This document shows, piece after piece, positions 24,663-33,747 of a stretch of 64,000 nucleotides of DNA; the stretch's first letter is position 1; each line of letters starts with the position of its first letter. Origin of the DNA: VRUE01 sp963703895 (GTDB lineage Bacteria; Actinomycetota; Thermoleophilia; Solirubrobacterales; 70-9); the NCBI GenBank assembly GCA_963703895.1, contig CAVPFX010000003.1, positions 865,919-929,918 of the forward strand. Reading direction: 5' to 3'. The notes below the pieces were generated by a model. The model made no database searches. It saw only the letters and a list, made by a program, of their open reading frames with translations, and had not been told where the DNA came from. Both the position numbers and the translations under genes were made by a program.

Positions 24663-26444
24663 ATGGAGCGGGGAACCAAATCGTCAACCCTGGCGGATCT
24701 GCTGCCGCTCTCCGCCAAGCTCTACGGCAGCGCGCCCGCGGTGCGCTTCAAGCAGGGTGACCGTTGGGAAAGCCGCAGCTTCGACCAGGTACTGGAGACG
24801 GTGCGATCGCTCTCGCTTGGCCTGATCGACCTCGGCATCACCAAGGGCGACAAGGTCTCGATCCTCGGCAATACCCGTCCCGAGTGGACCTATTTCGACT
24901 TTGCCGCCCTCTCCGCCGGGGCCGTCGTCGTGCCGATTTACCAGACCAACTCGCCCGAGGAGTGCCAGTACGTACTGGAGAACTCCGACGCCAAAGTGGT
25001 GGTGGTCGAGGACGACGAGCAGATGGAGAAGATTCGCGCGGTCCGCGAGCAGCTACCGCTGCTCGAGCACGTCGTACGAATGACGGGGTCCAGCGAGGAC
25101 GCGATCTCGCTCGAGGACATCGCGGCCCGTGGCAACGGGCGCGATGCCGCCGAGTGGGAGGCGCGTTGGGGGTCGGTGACCAAGGACGACATCTGCACCT
25201 TCATCTACACCTCGGGCACGACCGGCCCGCCGAAGGGCTGCATCATCAGCCACGGCAACTACCGCGCGATGCTCGACATGGTCAACGAGACCAGCGTGAT
25301 CGAGGAAGAAGACCTCACCTACCTCTACCTCCCCCTCGCCCACTCCTTCGCCCTGCTGATCCAGCTCGGCAGCTTCGACCTCGGCGCCACGATCGCCTAC
25401 TGGGAGTGCGATCCGCTGAAGATCCTGCCCAACCTGGGCGAACTCAAACCGACCTACTTCCCCTCGGTTCCGCGCATCTTCGAGAAGATCTACGGCGCCG
25501 CCAGCAGCGGCATGGAGAAAGAGGGCGGGATCAAGAAGGCGATCTTCGAGTGGTCGATCGGGGTCGGCAAGAAGATGCGGGCAGCGGAACGCGCGGGTCG
25601 CAAACCGGGCTTCCTGCTGCGCAAGCAGCACGAGTTCGCCGACAAGCAGGTGCTCTCCAAGATCCGCGGCCTATTCGGCGGCAACCTGCGCCTCGCCGTC
25701 TCCGGCGCCGCCCCGATCAATCCCGAGATCCTCAGCTTCTTCGATGCGGCCGGTGTTCTGGTGCTCGAGGGCTGGGGCATGACCGAGACCTCGACCGCGG
25801 CGACGATCTCCTCGCCCGACGACTTCAAGGTCGGCACGATCGGCAAGCCCTTCCCCGGCTGCGAGATCAAAATCGCCGACGACGGCGAGATCCTGGTCAA
25901 GGGCCCCAACGTCTTCCAGGGCTATTACAAGAACGAGGAGGCAACCCGCGAGACGATCGTCGACGGCTGGCTGCACACCGGCGACATCGGCGAGATCGAC
26001 TCCGAGGGCTTCATCAAGATCACCGGCCGCAAGAAGGACATCATCATCACCGCCGGCGGCAAGAACATCACCCCGGCCAATCTCGAGAACGAAATCAAGC
26101 AGCACCCGCTGGTCTCCCAGTGCGTCGTGGTCGGCGATCGCAAGCCCTACCTGGTCGCCCTGGTCACCCTCGACCCCGAAGACGCGGTCGCCTACGCCAA
26201 GGAGCACGGCCTGCCCGAGGACCCGGAGAAGCTCGCCGAAAACCTCGACGTGCTGAAAGCGATCGAAGACCACGTGGCGAAAATCAACGAGAAATTCGCC
26301 CGGGTCGAGCAGGTCAAGAAGGTGGCGATCCTGCCCCGCGACCTCTCGCAAGAAAGCGGAGAGCTGACGCCGACGATGAAGGTCAAGCGCGCGGTCGTGG
26401 CGAGCAAGCACGAGCAGGAGATCGAGGCGCTCTACGCCAGCTAA
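24663..26444 (+). CDS. fadD: Long-chain fatty acid-CoA ligase (AMP-forming)
   Basis: Activates fatty acids to acyl-CoA through an acyl-adenylate. The 593-residue protein belongs to the FadD15-like group of actinobacteria. Motifs in order: YTSGTTGPPKGC (P-loop), LPLAHSFALLIQ, GAAPINPEILSFFDAAG, EGWGMTETSTAATI, WLHTGDIGEIDSEGFIKITGRKKDIIITAGGKNITP and a C-terminal MKVKRAVVASKHEQEIEALY. The ATG at 24663 begins right after the small HTH gene. The stop is followed after 10 bp by palindromic element C1. Confidence 0.93.
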   Translation: MERGTKSSTLADLLPLSAKLYGSAPAVRFKQGDRWESRSFDQVLETVRSLSLGLIDLGITKGDKVSILGNTRPEWTYFDFAALSAGAVVVPIYQTNSPEECQYVLENSDAKVVVVEDDEQMEKIRAVREQLPLLEHVVRMTGSSEDAISLEDIAARGNGRDAAEWEARWGSVTKDDICTFIYTSGTTGPPKGCIISHGNYRAMLDMVNETSVIEEEDLTYLYLPLAHSFALLIQLGSFDLGATIAYWECDPLKILPNLGELKPTYFPSVPRIFEKIYGAASSGMEKEGGIKKAIFEWSIGVGKKMRAAERAGRKPGFLLRKQHEFADKQVLSKIRGLFGGNLRLAVSGAAPINPEILSFFDAAGVLVLEGWGMTETSTAATISSPDDFKVGTIGKPFPGCEIKIADDGEILVKGPNVFQGYYKNEEATRETIVDGWLHTGDIGEIDSEGFIKITGRKKDIIITAGGKNITPANLENEIKQHPLVSQCVVVGDRKPYLVALVTLDPEDAVAYAKEHGLPEDPEKLAENLDVLKAIEDHVAKINEKFARVEQVKKVAILPRDLSQESGELTPTMKVKRAVVASKHEQEIEALYAS

Positions 26445-26454
26445 CGGTTGGCGG

Positions 26455-26609
26455 GAGAGGTCGGTTGACCCTCTGGGCGAATTGATATCGCACGCGCATG
26501 CTTCGCATGCGCTTAGCGACAATCAGTGAGCGCGGCTGCGCCGCGCTGAGAATCACGAGTGCAGCGGCCGCCTTCGGCGACATTCGCCCAGAGGGTCAAC
26601 CGACCTCTC
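26455..26609. repeat. Composite palindromic element, family C, copy 1
   Basis: A 155-bp element: 28-bp perfect arms (26455-26482 and 26582-26609) around a 99-nt core with three small hairpins, including GCGCATGC/GCATGCGC and AGCGCGGC/GCCGCGCT. The core aligns with the inverted core of copy 2, while the arms are different. It begins 10 bp past the fadD stop. Confidence 0.88.
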
Positions 26610-26744
26610 TCCCCGAAACGTGAGCTGCGATTCGAAGCTTGGCGAGCCGACGCTGCTAACAAGCTCAAGCGAACCCTGGCGCCGCCCCGAGAGGCTAGGG
26701 CACTCTCCTGCGCCGCACGCAGCTCCTGGCTTCCGAGCTGGATA

Positions 26745-26891
26745 GGAGGGTCGTTGGCCCTTTCTGGGAATGTTGCCGAAGGCAGCCGCCGCACTCGTGG
26801 CTCTAGGCGCGGCGCAGCCGCGCTGTTCAATTGTCGCTAAGCGCCGCAGGCGCGTGCGACATCAATTCCCAGAAAGGGCCAACGACCCTCC
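26745..26891. repeat. Composite palindromic element, family C, copy 2
   Basis: A 147-bp element: 27-bp perfect arms (26745-26771 and 26865-26891) around a 93-nt core that is homologous to the reverse complement of the copy 1 core (about 80 aligned positions identical, including a 15-nt identical run ATTGTCGCTAAGCGC). It ends 14 bp before the patatin stop. The 135 bp between the two copies (26610-26744) hold no gene that I can see. Confidence 0.88.
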
Positions 26892-26905
26892 CCTGCGGCT
26901 TGGGG

Positions 26906-28159
26906 CTAAGAAGCCTCGCCCGACTGACGCAGGAGAGCGGACGTCGTCTGCTCTAGGACACGGCGCCAGGTGGAGTTCTGCTCTGGCTCCTCTTCGGCCG
27001 CCCGCTCGACGACGCGGCTGACGCGGCGGCCGGAGATCTCGAGGCCGTGGCGTTCGGCGATCTCCTTGAAGCGGTCGTAGTCCTTGGCCAGGGTCGCGGT
27101 GACCGATTCGAAGCCGTGGCGGGCGATTTTGAGGCGGCGCGAGTAGTCCATGATCGGCGTGCCGAACATCAGCTCGTCGTTGGGCTCGGGCTCAACCAGG
27201 ATGATGTCGACACCTGGGTAACGCTCCTGCCACACCTCGACCGCCTGGTGCAGGCGGGCGTGGGCGATCAGGCGGAAGGTCTGGTTGGCGATCGCCGGCA
27301 GTCCCATGTCGGAGACCCGGCGCACCCTGGTGCCGAAGACGGTCGGGATCGTCTTCTCGAAGTCGTTCACGTAGGGGACCAGGGGGTTGACGACGACGAT
27401 GAATTTGGCCCCCTTCTCGACCGCGATGTCGACGTTGGTGGTCGAGCGGATGCCGCCGTCGACCATCTGGCGGCCCTTGAGCTCGACCGGCTTGTAGACG
27501 ATCGGCAGCGCGGTCGAGCACTGGATCGCCTTCGAGATCGGAACGTCGTTCCAACCCTCCTCGCCAAAGACGACTCGCTCGCAGGTGTCGAGGTCGGTCG
27601 CGGTCAGGTAGAGCTCTTTGGAGAGGAGTCGAAAGTCGTCGACCCGGTCCTCTTCGCTCAGCGCCGCGGCAACGTACTCGCCGATGCCGTTGCCCGAGTA
27701 GAAGCCGGTGGGCAGAGCCTCGGCCAAGCCAACCACCACGTCCATCGCCGAGAAGCGGCCCATCCCGGCCAGACTGCGGGCCAGCTCGAGCGAGCGCAGC
27801 GGCAGCATCGCCGCCTTCTCCAGAAAGCCCAGGTAGTTGGGCTTCAGCACCTTGCCGAGGTCGAGATCCTCGAGCTCGGAGGGGATGCGCCGGTTGATCA
27901 CCTGCATCATTTCGTCGGGCGTGACGCCGTTGGCGAGCATGCTGGCGACGAAGGAGCCGGCGCTGGTGCCGACGTAGACGTCGAAGTTGTTGACCGTGCT
28001 GTTGACCGCGAGCAGGTCGAGAGCGCGCAGAGCGCCGATCTCGTAGACCCCGCCGGTGAAGCCGCCGCCACCGAGGACGAGGGCCGTCTTGGAGGGCCGT
28101 TTACGGCTGCGGCGTCGTCGCGGTTGCGACTCTATGTCCACAACTTTGCCCATAAACAT
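26906..28159 (-). CDS. Patatin-like phospholipase
   Basis: A 417-residue lipid acyl hydrolase of the patatin family. TALVLGGGGFTGGVYEIGAL forms the oxyanion loop, VYVGTSAGSFVASML holds the nucleophile Ser in GxSxG, and VDGGIRSTTNVDIA provides the catalytic Asp. The N-terminus is Arg-rich (SQPRRRRSRKRPSK). The start is either the ATG at 28159 or the one at 28153 (MGKVVDIE); the difference is two residues. Divergent from dacB, with only 15 bp between starts and a 13-bp palindrome there. Cytoplasmic by sequence; substrate unknown. Confidence 0.87.
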   Translation of the reverse strand: MFMGKVVDIESQPRRRRSRKRPSKTALVLGGGGFTGGVYEIGALRALDLLAVNSTVNNFDVYVGTSAGSFVASMLANGVTPDEMMQVINRRIPSELEDLDLGKVLKPNYLGFLEKAAMLPLRSLELARSLAGMGRFSAMDVVVGLAEALPTGFYSGNGIGEYVAAALSEEDRVDDFRLLSKELYLTATDLDTCERVVFGEEGWNDVPISKAIQCSTALPIVYKPVELKGRQMVDGGIRSTTNVDIAVEKGAKFIVVVNPLVPYVNDFEKTIPTVFGTRVRRVSDMGLPAIANQTFRLIAHARLHQAVEVWQERYPGVDIILVEPEPNDELMFGTPIMDYSRRLKIARHGFESVTATLAKDYDRFKEIAERHGLEISGRRVSRVVERAAEEEPEQNSTWRRVLEQTTSALLRQSGEAS

Positions 28160-28166
28160 GCATTAT

Positions 28167-28179
28167 CTCACTAAGTGAG
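28167..28179. promoter_or_regulatory. Palindrome between divergent patatin and dacB genes
   Basis: CTCACT-A-AGTGAG is a perfect 13-bp palindrome covering the dacB start codon. With 15 bp between the two coding starts, both promoters must lie inside the opposite genes or transcripts must be leaderless. It could be an operator. Confidence 0.4.
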
Positions 28180-29428
28180 GCGTACCCCGGCAATCTCTGC
28201 CGCGATTTGTGCCCTGCTTGCGGCTCTCTTGCTGGCCGCGGCGGCCGAAGCGGCTACCCGCAGCGACGTTTGCGCAGCCATGCGTTCCCGGCTTGTGCGC
28301 GGCGGTGGCGGCGCCAGCGGACTACTCGTGGTCGACGGCGAAACGGGCAAGACGGTCTGTGCCCGGGCACCGGGACAGAAGCGACCGCTCGCCTCGAACA
28401 TGAAGCTGTTCACGACCGCGACCGCGCTCGACCGCCTCGGGGCGCAAGCGCGGATCCCGACTCTGCTCAAGACCGATGGCGGGATCGATCGCAACGGCGT
28501 CCTGCGCGGCAGCCTCTACCTGGTTGGCGCCGGAGACCCAACCCTCGGCACGCCCTCCTTCTACAGGCGCTTCCTCGGCGGCCTCGGCACCAACATCTTC
28601 CAGCTCAAGCGCCAAGTCCGCGAAGCCGGGATCAAGTCGGTCACCGGCCGCCTCTACGCCGATGACAGCGTCTTCGACCGCCTCCGCGGCGTCGCCGACT
28701 CCGGCTACGCGACGAGCCCCGAAATCGGGCCGCTCTCCGGCCTCTCCTTCAATTCCGGCTACAGCACCGCTTCCGCCCAGAGCTTCGCCACCGATCCGGC
28801 GCTGACCGCCGCGGCAACGCTGAACCTCGCTCTGCGCCAGGCGGGCGTGAGCATCTCGCCCTCGGTCGCCCTCGGCACCACGCCCGAGTTCAGCACCGAG
28901 TTGGCTCGGGTCGAATCGCCGCCCCTGACCAACATCGTCAACACGACCGACGTCTACTCGTACAACTTCTTCGCCGAGATGTTGATGAAGCTGATCGGCT
29001 CTCGCTTCGGCGGCGCCGGAACCACGACAGCGGGCGCCAAGGTGGTTCAGGCCTTCGCCCGCGGCCACGAATCCGGCGTGCACGCCGTCGATGGCTCCGG
29101 CCTGACACGCTCAAACCGCGCTTCACCGGCCCAGGTGGTCGGCCTGCTCAGGTCGATGCGCAGTACCGACGTGGGTGACGAATTCATCCAAGACCTAGCC
29201 CTGACCGGCCAAGAGGGAACGGTTGCCGACCGCATGCACGGCACCGCCGCCTACGGCCGCTGCCGCACGAAGACGGGAACAATCAGCGCCGTCAGCAACC
29301 TCTCCGGCTACTGCTTCAACCGCAGCGGCCGGATAATGATCTTCTCGATCCTGATGGGCAGCGTGCGCGATCTCGGCCTGGCTCACCTCGAGCAGGACCT
29401 GATCGCCGCCGCGGTCGCTTCTTATTGA
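28175..29428 (+). CDS. dacB: D-alanyl-D-alanine carboxypeptidase / PBP4 family (peptidase S13)
   Basis: A 417-residue exported penicillin-binding protein that trims or cleaves peptidoglycan cross-links. The signal peptide is followed by the active-site SNMK (Ser74-Lys77) in RPLASNMKLFTT, YSYNFFAEML supplies the SxN motif and KTGTISAVSNLSGYCF the KTG box. The domain inserted between SxxK and SxN is shorter than in E. coli PBP4, as usual in actinobacteria. Start is GTG. It overlaps the stop of the small membrane gene on the other strand by 7 bp. A run of seven T follows the stop. Confidence 0.9.
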   Translation: MRRTPAISAAICALLAALLLAAAAEAATRSDVCAAMRSRLVRGGGGASGLLVVDGETGKTVCARAPGQKRPLASNMKLFTTATALDRLGAQARIPTLLKTDGGIDRNGVLRGSLYLVGAGDPTLGTPSFYRRFLGGLGTNIFQLKRQVREAGIKSVTGRLYADDSVFDRLRGVADSGYATSPEIGPLSGLSFNSGYSTASAQSFATDPALTAAATLNLALRQAGVSISPSVALGTTPEFSTELARVESPPLTNIVNTTDVYSYNFFAEMLMKLIGSRFGGAGTTTAGAKVVQAFARGHESGVHAVDGSGLTRSNRASPAQVVGLLRSMRSTDVGDEFIQDLALTGQEGTVADRMHGTAAYGRCRTKTGTISAVSNLSGYCFNRSGRIMIFSILMGSVRDLGLAHLEQDLIAAAVASY

Positions 29429-29616
29429 GCGCTTTTTTTGCCTTTGCGCTGAGCGCGAGTATCGAGTCCCGTCCCGATCGCCAGGCCGACGACCATCGCG
29501 ACCGGCACAGTCGCCTGCATCGCGGTCGTGCTTGAGTTTCTGAACGCAAACACGCCAGCGATCACAATGGCTATCGCAACTGCCAAGCCAATATTCATGT
29601 AGCGCATGCTTCCCAT
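29422..29616 (-). CDS. Small two-helix membrane protein
   Basis: A 64-residue protein with a good ribosome-binding site (GGAGG, 5 nt before the ATG). Two hydrophobic helices (IGLAVAIAIVIAGVFAF and ATVPVAMVVGLAIGTGL) are followed by a basic tail (RAQRKGKKSAQ). I do not recognise a family. The local base composition is less GC-rich than in neighbouring genes. It lies downstream of the 29647-29871 gene on the same strand with a 30-bp gap. Confidence 0.6.
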   Translation of the reverse strand: MGSMRYMNIGLAVAIAIVIAGVFAFRNSSTTAMQATVPVAMVVGLAIGTGLDTRAQRKGKKSAQ

Positions 29617-29646
29617 CTCAACCTCCGCTTTGCAGACAATTCATTA

Positions 29647-29871
29647 CTAAATACCGTACCGAAGAATGGCATCGATCAAGGCTAGGACGGCGCCGAATCC
29701 GCCTCCGAAGTAGCCGCCTTTCAGAGCCCATCTCTCGACCTCGACCATTGGCCTCGCGGTGGCAAGTCCCCAAAGACCCATCGTGACACCACCCAGGACG
29801 ACACCCGCGCCAACCGCAGCGGCGGCACCCTCAGCAACGGTCGTCAGGAATCCGACTTGAGCATGGCCCAC
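29647..29871 (-). CDS. Small hydrophobic membrane protein
   Basis: A 74-residue protein with a GTG start. It has two Gly/Ala-rich hydrophobic segments (VAEGAAAAVGAGVVLGGVTMGLWGLA and GGYFGGGFGAVLALIDAILRYGI) joined by a short charged loop. No family is recognised and no enzyme motif is seen. Probably co-transcribed with the 64-residue membrane protein that follows. Coding status is supported by continuous hydrophobic pattern and position, not by homology. Confidence 0.5.
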   Translation of the reverse strand: MGHAQVGFLTTVAEGAAAAVGAGVVLGGVTMGLWGLATARPMVEVERWALKGGYFGGGFGAVLALIDAILRYGI

Positions 29872-29972
29872 GCCACGACCCTGTCAGCCAGCGACTCACG
29901 CGTGGCGCGCAAAACGTGCGGAAACAGTGCCTTCCTACTGGTCGTGGGATTCGCCACCTAGAATCGGTGTCG

Positions 29973-30782
29973 ATGCGCGTTCTGCTGACCAATGACGACG
30001 GGATTTCGGCCCCGGGGCTGCAGGCGGCCCGGCGCGCCCTGCGCGAGATCGAGGGAGTCGAGGTCGACGTGATCGCGCCCGACTCCAATCGCAGCGCCAC
30101 GGCACGCAGCATTACGACCCGGTCGCCGCTGACGGTCGAGGAGGTCGAGTTCGGCGATGGCGACAAGGGCTACGCGACCGACGGCACGCCGGTCGATTGC
30201 GTCCGCTTCGCCGAGCTCGGCTTGGTCGGTCACCGGCCCGATCTGATCTTCTCGGGGATCAATCACGGCGCCAACCTCGGCGACGACATCACCTACTCGG
30301 GCACGGTCGCCGCCGCCTTCGAGGGCATCATCCTCGGCATTCCCGCCGTTGCCTTCTCGCAGCAGTCCTCGGGTGGCGGCATGGGCTACGTCAGCGGTCG
30401 TTTCGACTTCGCCGCCGTGGCGCGGTTTGCCGCCGAGCTGGTGCGCCGGCTGCTTGACGAGTCGATGCCGGAGGCGACGCTGATCAACGTCAACTGCCCC
30501 GCCGGCGAACCGAAGGGTGTCGAGGTGACCAAGCTGGGCAAACGGATCTACAACGACGAGCTGAAGCTGATCGGCGAGACAGACGGCCGCCGTCACTACG
30601 AGATCTACGGCTGGCAACCAGGCTACGAGGAGATCGACGGCACCGATCTCAACGCCGTCGCAAGCGGCCGCATCTCGGTGACGCCAATCCACTTCGACCT
30701 CACCGACCACGGCGGCCTCGAGAACCTGCGCGGCTGGGGCTTCGACGAGATCCTCGCCGCCAGCGCCCCCACCTCGGTGTGA
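29973..30782 (+). CDS. surE: 5'/3'-nucleotidase SurE
   Basis: Metal-dependent nucleoside monophosphate phosphatase of 269 residues. MRVLLTNDDGISAPGL at the N-terminus holds the metal-binding Asp8-Asp9, DSNRSATARSIT and SGINHGANLGDDITYSGTVAAAFEG are further SurE motifs with the Asn and Ser ligands. The ATG at 29973 is the conserved start; the frame upstream is not part of the protein. Its stop overlaps the GTG start of ligA by 4 bp (GTGA), so the two genes form an operon. Confidence 0.95.
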   Translation: MRVLLTNDDGISAPGLQAARRALREIEGVEVDVIAPDSNRSATARSITTRSPLTVEEVEFGDGDKGYATDGTPVDCVRFAELGLVGHRPDLIFSGINHGANLGDDITYSGTVAAAFEGIILGIPAVAFSQQSSGGGMGYVSGRFDFAAVARFAAELVRRLLDESMPEATLINVNCPAGEPKGVEVTKLGKRIYNDELKLIGETDGRRHYEIYGWQPGYEEIDGTDLNAVASGRISVTPIHFDLTDHGGLENLRGWGFDEILAASAPTSV

Positions 30783-32821
30783 GCGGGCCCCCCGAGCAAC
30801 GCGCGGCCGAGCTGCGGCAGGAGCTGGCGGGACACAACCACCGCTACTACGTCCTCGACGACCCGACCGTCGGCGACGACGAGTACGACGCGTTGCTCGA
30901 CGAGTTGCGCGCGATCGAGGCCGATCACCCCGAGCTGCGCACCCCCGACTCGCCGACCCAGCGGGTCGGCGCCCCGCCGCTGGAGCGCTTCGAGCAGGTC
31001 GAGCATGCGGAGCAGATGCTCTCGCTCGCCAATGCCCGCAACGAGGAGGAGCTGCGGGCCTGGGAGACCCGCGTCCGCAACCACCTCAAACGGCTCGACA
31101 TCAGCGCCGCCGAGTTCAGCTACACCAGCGAGCCGAAGATCGACGGGCTGGCGATCTCGCTCACCTACGAGAGCGGCGTCTTCATCCGCGGCGCTACCCG
31201 CGGCGATGGCCGGATCGGTGAGGACGTAACGCAGAACCTGCGCACGATCGGCTCGATCCCGCTGAGCATCGAGGATGCCCCGGCGCTGGTCGAGGTGCGT
31301 GGCGAGGTCTACTTGCCGATCGCCGATTTCAAGGCGCTGAACGAACGGCGGGCAGAGGCGGGCGAGCCGGCCTTCGCCAATCCGCGCAACTCGGCCGCCG
31401 GCTCGATCCGCCAGCTCGACCCCAACCTTGCCGCCGAACGACCGCTCTCGGTCTGGTGCTACGGAATGGGGGCAACCGACGGCCTCAATCTCGCGACCCA
31501 CAGCGAGGAGGTCGAGTGGCTGCGAAAACGTGGCTTCAAGGTAAATCCGGACACCGAGCACCACGAGGGCATCGAGTCCGTGGTCAAGCGCTGCCACTGG
31601 TGGGAGGAGCGGCGCGACGAGCTCGACTACGAGATCGATGGGGTCGTGGTCAAGATCGACGAGCGGGCCCTCTGGCGCGAGCTGGGCGTAGTCGGCCGCG
31701 AGCCGCGCTGGGCGATCGCCTGGAAGTTCGCGCCGACGACCGCGACGACGAAGATGAACAAGGTCGTCTGGAACGTCGGCCGCACCGGCCACTTGGTCCC
31801 CTTCGCGATGTTGGAGCCGGTCCACGTCGGCGGCGTCACCGTCTCCACCGCGACCCTGCACAACGAGGAGGACCTCGCGCGCAAGGACGTGCGGCCCGGC
31901 GACGAGGTCGTCGTGATGCGCGCCGGCGACGTGATCCCACAAGTGGTGGCGCCGCTGATCCAACGTCAGGAGAAAGGCAAACGTCGGGGAGCGAAGCCGA
32001 AGCCGCCGGCAAAATGCCCCGCCTGCGACACCCCAACGGTCAAGCCCGAGGACGCGGTCTTCACGATCTGCCCCAACCGCGCTGGCTGCCCCGGCCAGTC
32101 CTTCCAGCACCTCAAACACTTCGTCAGCAAGGGGGCGATGGACATCGACGGCCTCGGCGAAGAGCTGGCGCTGAACTTCCTTCGAGATGGGTTGATCGAA
32201 GACGTCGCCGATATCTACGCATTGAGCGAGAGCGACCTCTTGGACCGGAAAGTCGGGGGAAAGAGCTTCAAAGAGAAGTCTGCTCGCAACCTCATCGCCG
32301 CCATCGACGCTTCGCGCTCACGTCCCTTCAAACGCGTCCTCTACGCGCTCGGCCTGCCCGGCGTCGGTTACGTCACGGCGGAAGCCCTCGCCGACCACTT
32401 CGGCTCGATCGACACCCTGCACACGGCCGACCCCGAGCAGATCGAGGAGGTCGAGGGCGTCGGCCCGATCATGGCCGTGCAGATCGCCGAGTCGCTGGGT
32501 GACGATCGCACCTGGGAGCTAGTCGAGAAGCTACGCGAGAAAGGGCTGCGGCTGGAACAGGACGAGTCCGAAAGGCGGGCCAGCGGTGGGCCGCTGGAAG
32601 GCAAGACGTTCGTGCTCACCGGGACGCTGCCCGAGTTGACCCGCGAGGAGGCGGGGGCGCTGATCAAGGGGGCCGGTGGCAAGGTGGTTAGCTCGGTCTC
32701 GAAAAAAACCGACTACGTGGTTGCCGGGGAGAACCCGGGGTCGAAGTTGGCCAAGGCTGAGAAATTCGAGACCGAGGTTCTTGACGAGGCAGGACTGCTC
32801 GAGCTGCTTGACAGTGAGTAG
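30779..32821 (+). CDS. ligA: NAD-dependent DNA ligase
   Basis: Seals nicks in replication and repair using NAD+. The 680-residue protein has the Ia domain (HNHRYYVLDDPTVGDDEYD), the adenylated lysine in SEPKIDGLAI (Lys120), the OB domain, a four-cysteine zinc finger (CPACDTP...CPNRAGCPG), helix-hairpin-helix repeats and a C-terminal BRCT domain (GGPLEGKTFVLTGTLPELTREEA). Start is GTG overlapping surE. Three bases after the stop the palindromic element A1 begins. Confidence 0.97.
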   Translation: MSGPPEQRAAELRQELAGHNHRYYVLDDPTVGDDEYDALLDELRAIEADHPELRTPDSPTQRVGAPPLERFEQVEHAEQMLSLANARNEEELRAWETRVRNHLKRLDISAAEFSYTSEPKIDGLAISLTYESGVFIRGATRGDGRIGEDVTQNLRTIGSIPLSIEDAPALVEVRGEVYLPIADFKALNERRAEAGEPAFANPRNSAAGSIRQLDPNLAAERPLSVWCYGMGATDGLNLATHSEEVEWLRKRGFKVNPDTEHHEGIESVVKRCHWWEERRDELDYEIDGVVVKIDERALWRELGVVGREPRWAIAWKFAPTTATTKMNKVVWNVGRTGHLVPFAMLEPVHVGGVTVSTATLHNEEDLARKDVRPGDEVVVMRAGDVIPQVVAPLIQRQEKGKRRGAKPKPPAKCPACDTPTVKPEDAVFTICPNRAGCPGQSFQHLKHFVSKGAMDIDGLGEELALNFLRDGLIEDVADIYALSESDLLDRKVGGKSFKEKSARNLIAAIDASRSRPFKRVLYALGLPGVGYVTAEALADHFGSIDTLHTADPEQIEEVEGVGPIMAVQIAESLGDDRTWELVEKLREKGLRLEQDESERRASGGPLEGKTFVLTGTLPELTREEAGALIKGAGGKVVSSVSKKTDYVVAGENPGSKLAKAEKFETEVLDEAGLLELLDSE

Positions 32822-32824
32822 CAG

Positions 32825-32917
32825 CGCCGGGTGGGACACCTCCCGCCCTGACAAATGACGAGCTAATTAGCTCGTCATTTTGAGTATCCGCCAGTACGGG
32901 AGGTGTCCCACCCGGCG
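32825..32917. repeat. Composite palindromic element, family A, copy 1
   Basis: A 93-bp element: 21-bp perfect arms (32825-32845 and 32897-32917) around a 51-nt core. The core holds a 22-bp perfect palindrome centred on CTAATTAG followed by CATTTTGAGTATCCGCC. The core is 50/51 identical to the inverted core of copy A2. It starts 3 nt after the ligA stop. Confidence 0.92.
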
Positions 32918-32943
32918 TCCCCAACCGCTGCATACTGCTCGCG

Positions 32944-33679
32944 ATGACTAGCGTGCGGCTGGAGATCGAATACGACGGCACGGCCTTCCGAGGCTGGGCG
33001 AAGCAGCCGGGGCAGCGGACGGTACAGGCGGAGCTCGAGGCGGCGTTGGAGACCGTGCTGCGGGAGCCGGTGGAGCTGATCGTGGCTGGGCGCACCGATA
33101 CGGGGGTGCACGCCGAGGGGCAGGTGGCGAGCTTCGTTACCAGGGGTGAGATGCCGGTCAACCTGGCGCAGAGGCTGAATGGCCTGGGCCCTCGTGATAT
33201 TGCGGTTACCGCGGCAATGCCGGCCGAGGATGGCTTCGACGCCCGCCGCGACGCGGTCTCACGCACCTACCGCTACCGCATCCTCGTCCGTCGCAGCTCC
33301 AGTCCCTTCGAGCAGGACCGCGCCCTCTGGTGGCCTTACAAAATGGATTACGCAGCGCTAGAGAGCCTGCGCAGCGTCTCTTACCGGCACCCACGACTTC
33401 ACCGCCTTCACCCCCACCCAAACCGACCACGTCCACTTCAACCGCAAGATCCTCAGCGCCGCCTGGTCCCAAGACGGCGACATCACCACCTTCCACATCA
33501 CCGCCGACGCCTTCATGCGCAACATGGTCCGCATCCTCGTCGGCACCCAACTAGAGGTAGCCAGTGGCCGCCGAGCCCTGGACAACTTCAAGCAACTCCT
33601 CCATGGAGCGCCCCGTCCCGAAGCAGGCGAAACAGCTCCCCCCCACGGCTTGTACCTGGAGTCGGTCTCGTACATCTGA
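32944..33679 (+). pseudogene. truA: tRNA pseudouridine synthase A, interrupted by a frameshift
   Basis: TruA makes pseudouridine at positions 38-40 of tRNA anticodon arms. The N-terminal half reads normally from the ATG at 32944, with the catalytic Asp in VAGRTDTGVHAEGQV, up to about 33380. Beyond that the family sequence continues in the +1 frame: TGTHDFTAF, then HFNRKILSAAW, FMRNMVRILVGTQLE and a C-terminus ending LYLESVSYI before TGA at 33677-33679. Total length (about 245 codons) is normal, so one base too many (or two too few) near 33355-33385 explains it. This could be a real mutation or a sequencing error. In many actinobacteria truA follows rplQ in the same direction; here it is opposite and flanked by inverted repeats A1 and A2. 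Confidence 0.88.
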
Positions 33680-33747
33680 GCTCTTGTCGAGAGCGGGACC
33701 CACGCCTGACGACACCAGCAGCTGCTCAGCGAGAGCGGGTCTGCGCT

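Noticed and set aside
26455..26891. CRISPR array or tandem repeat
   Set aside because: There are only two inverted copies with internal hairpins, no regular spacers and no cas genes.
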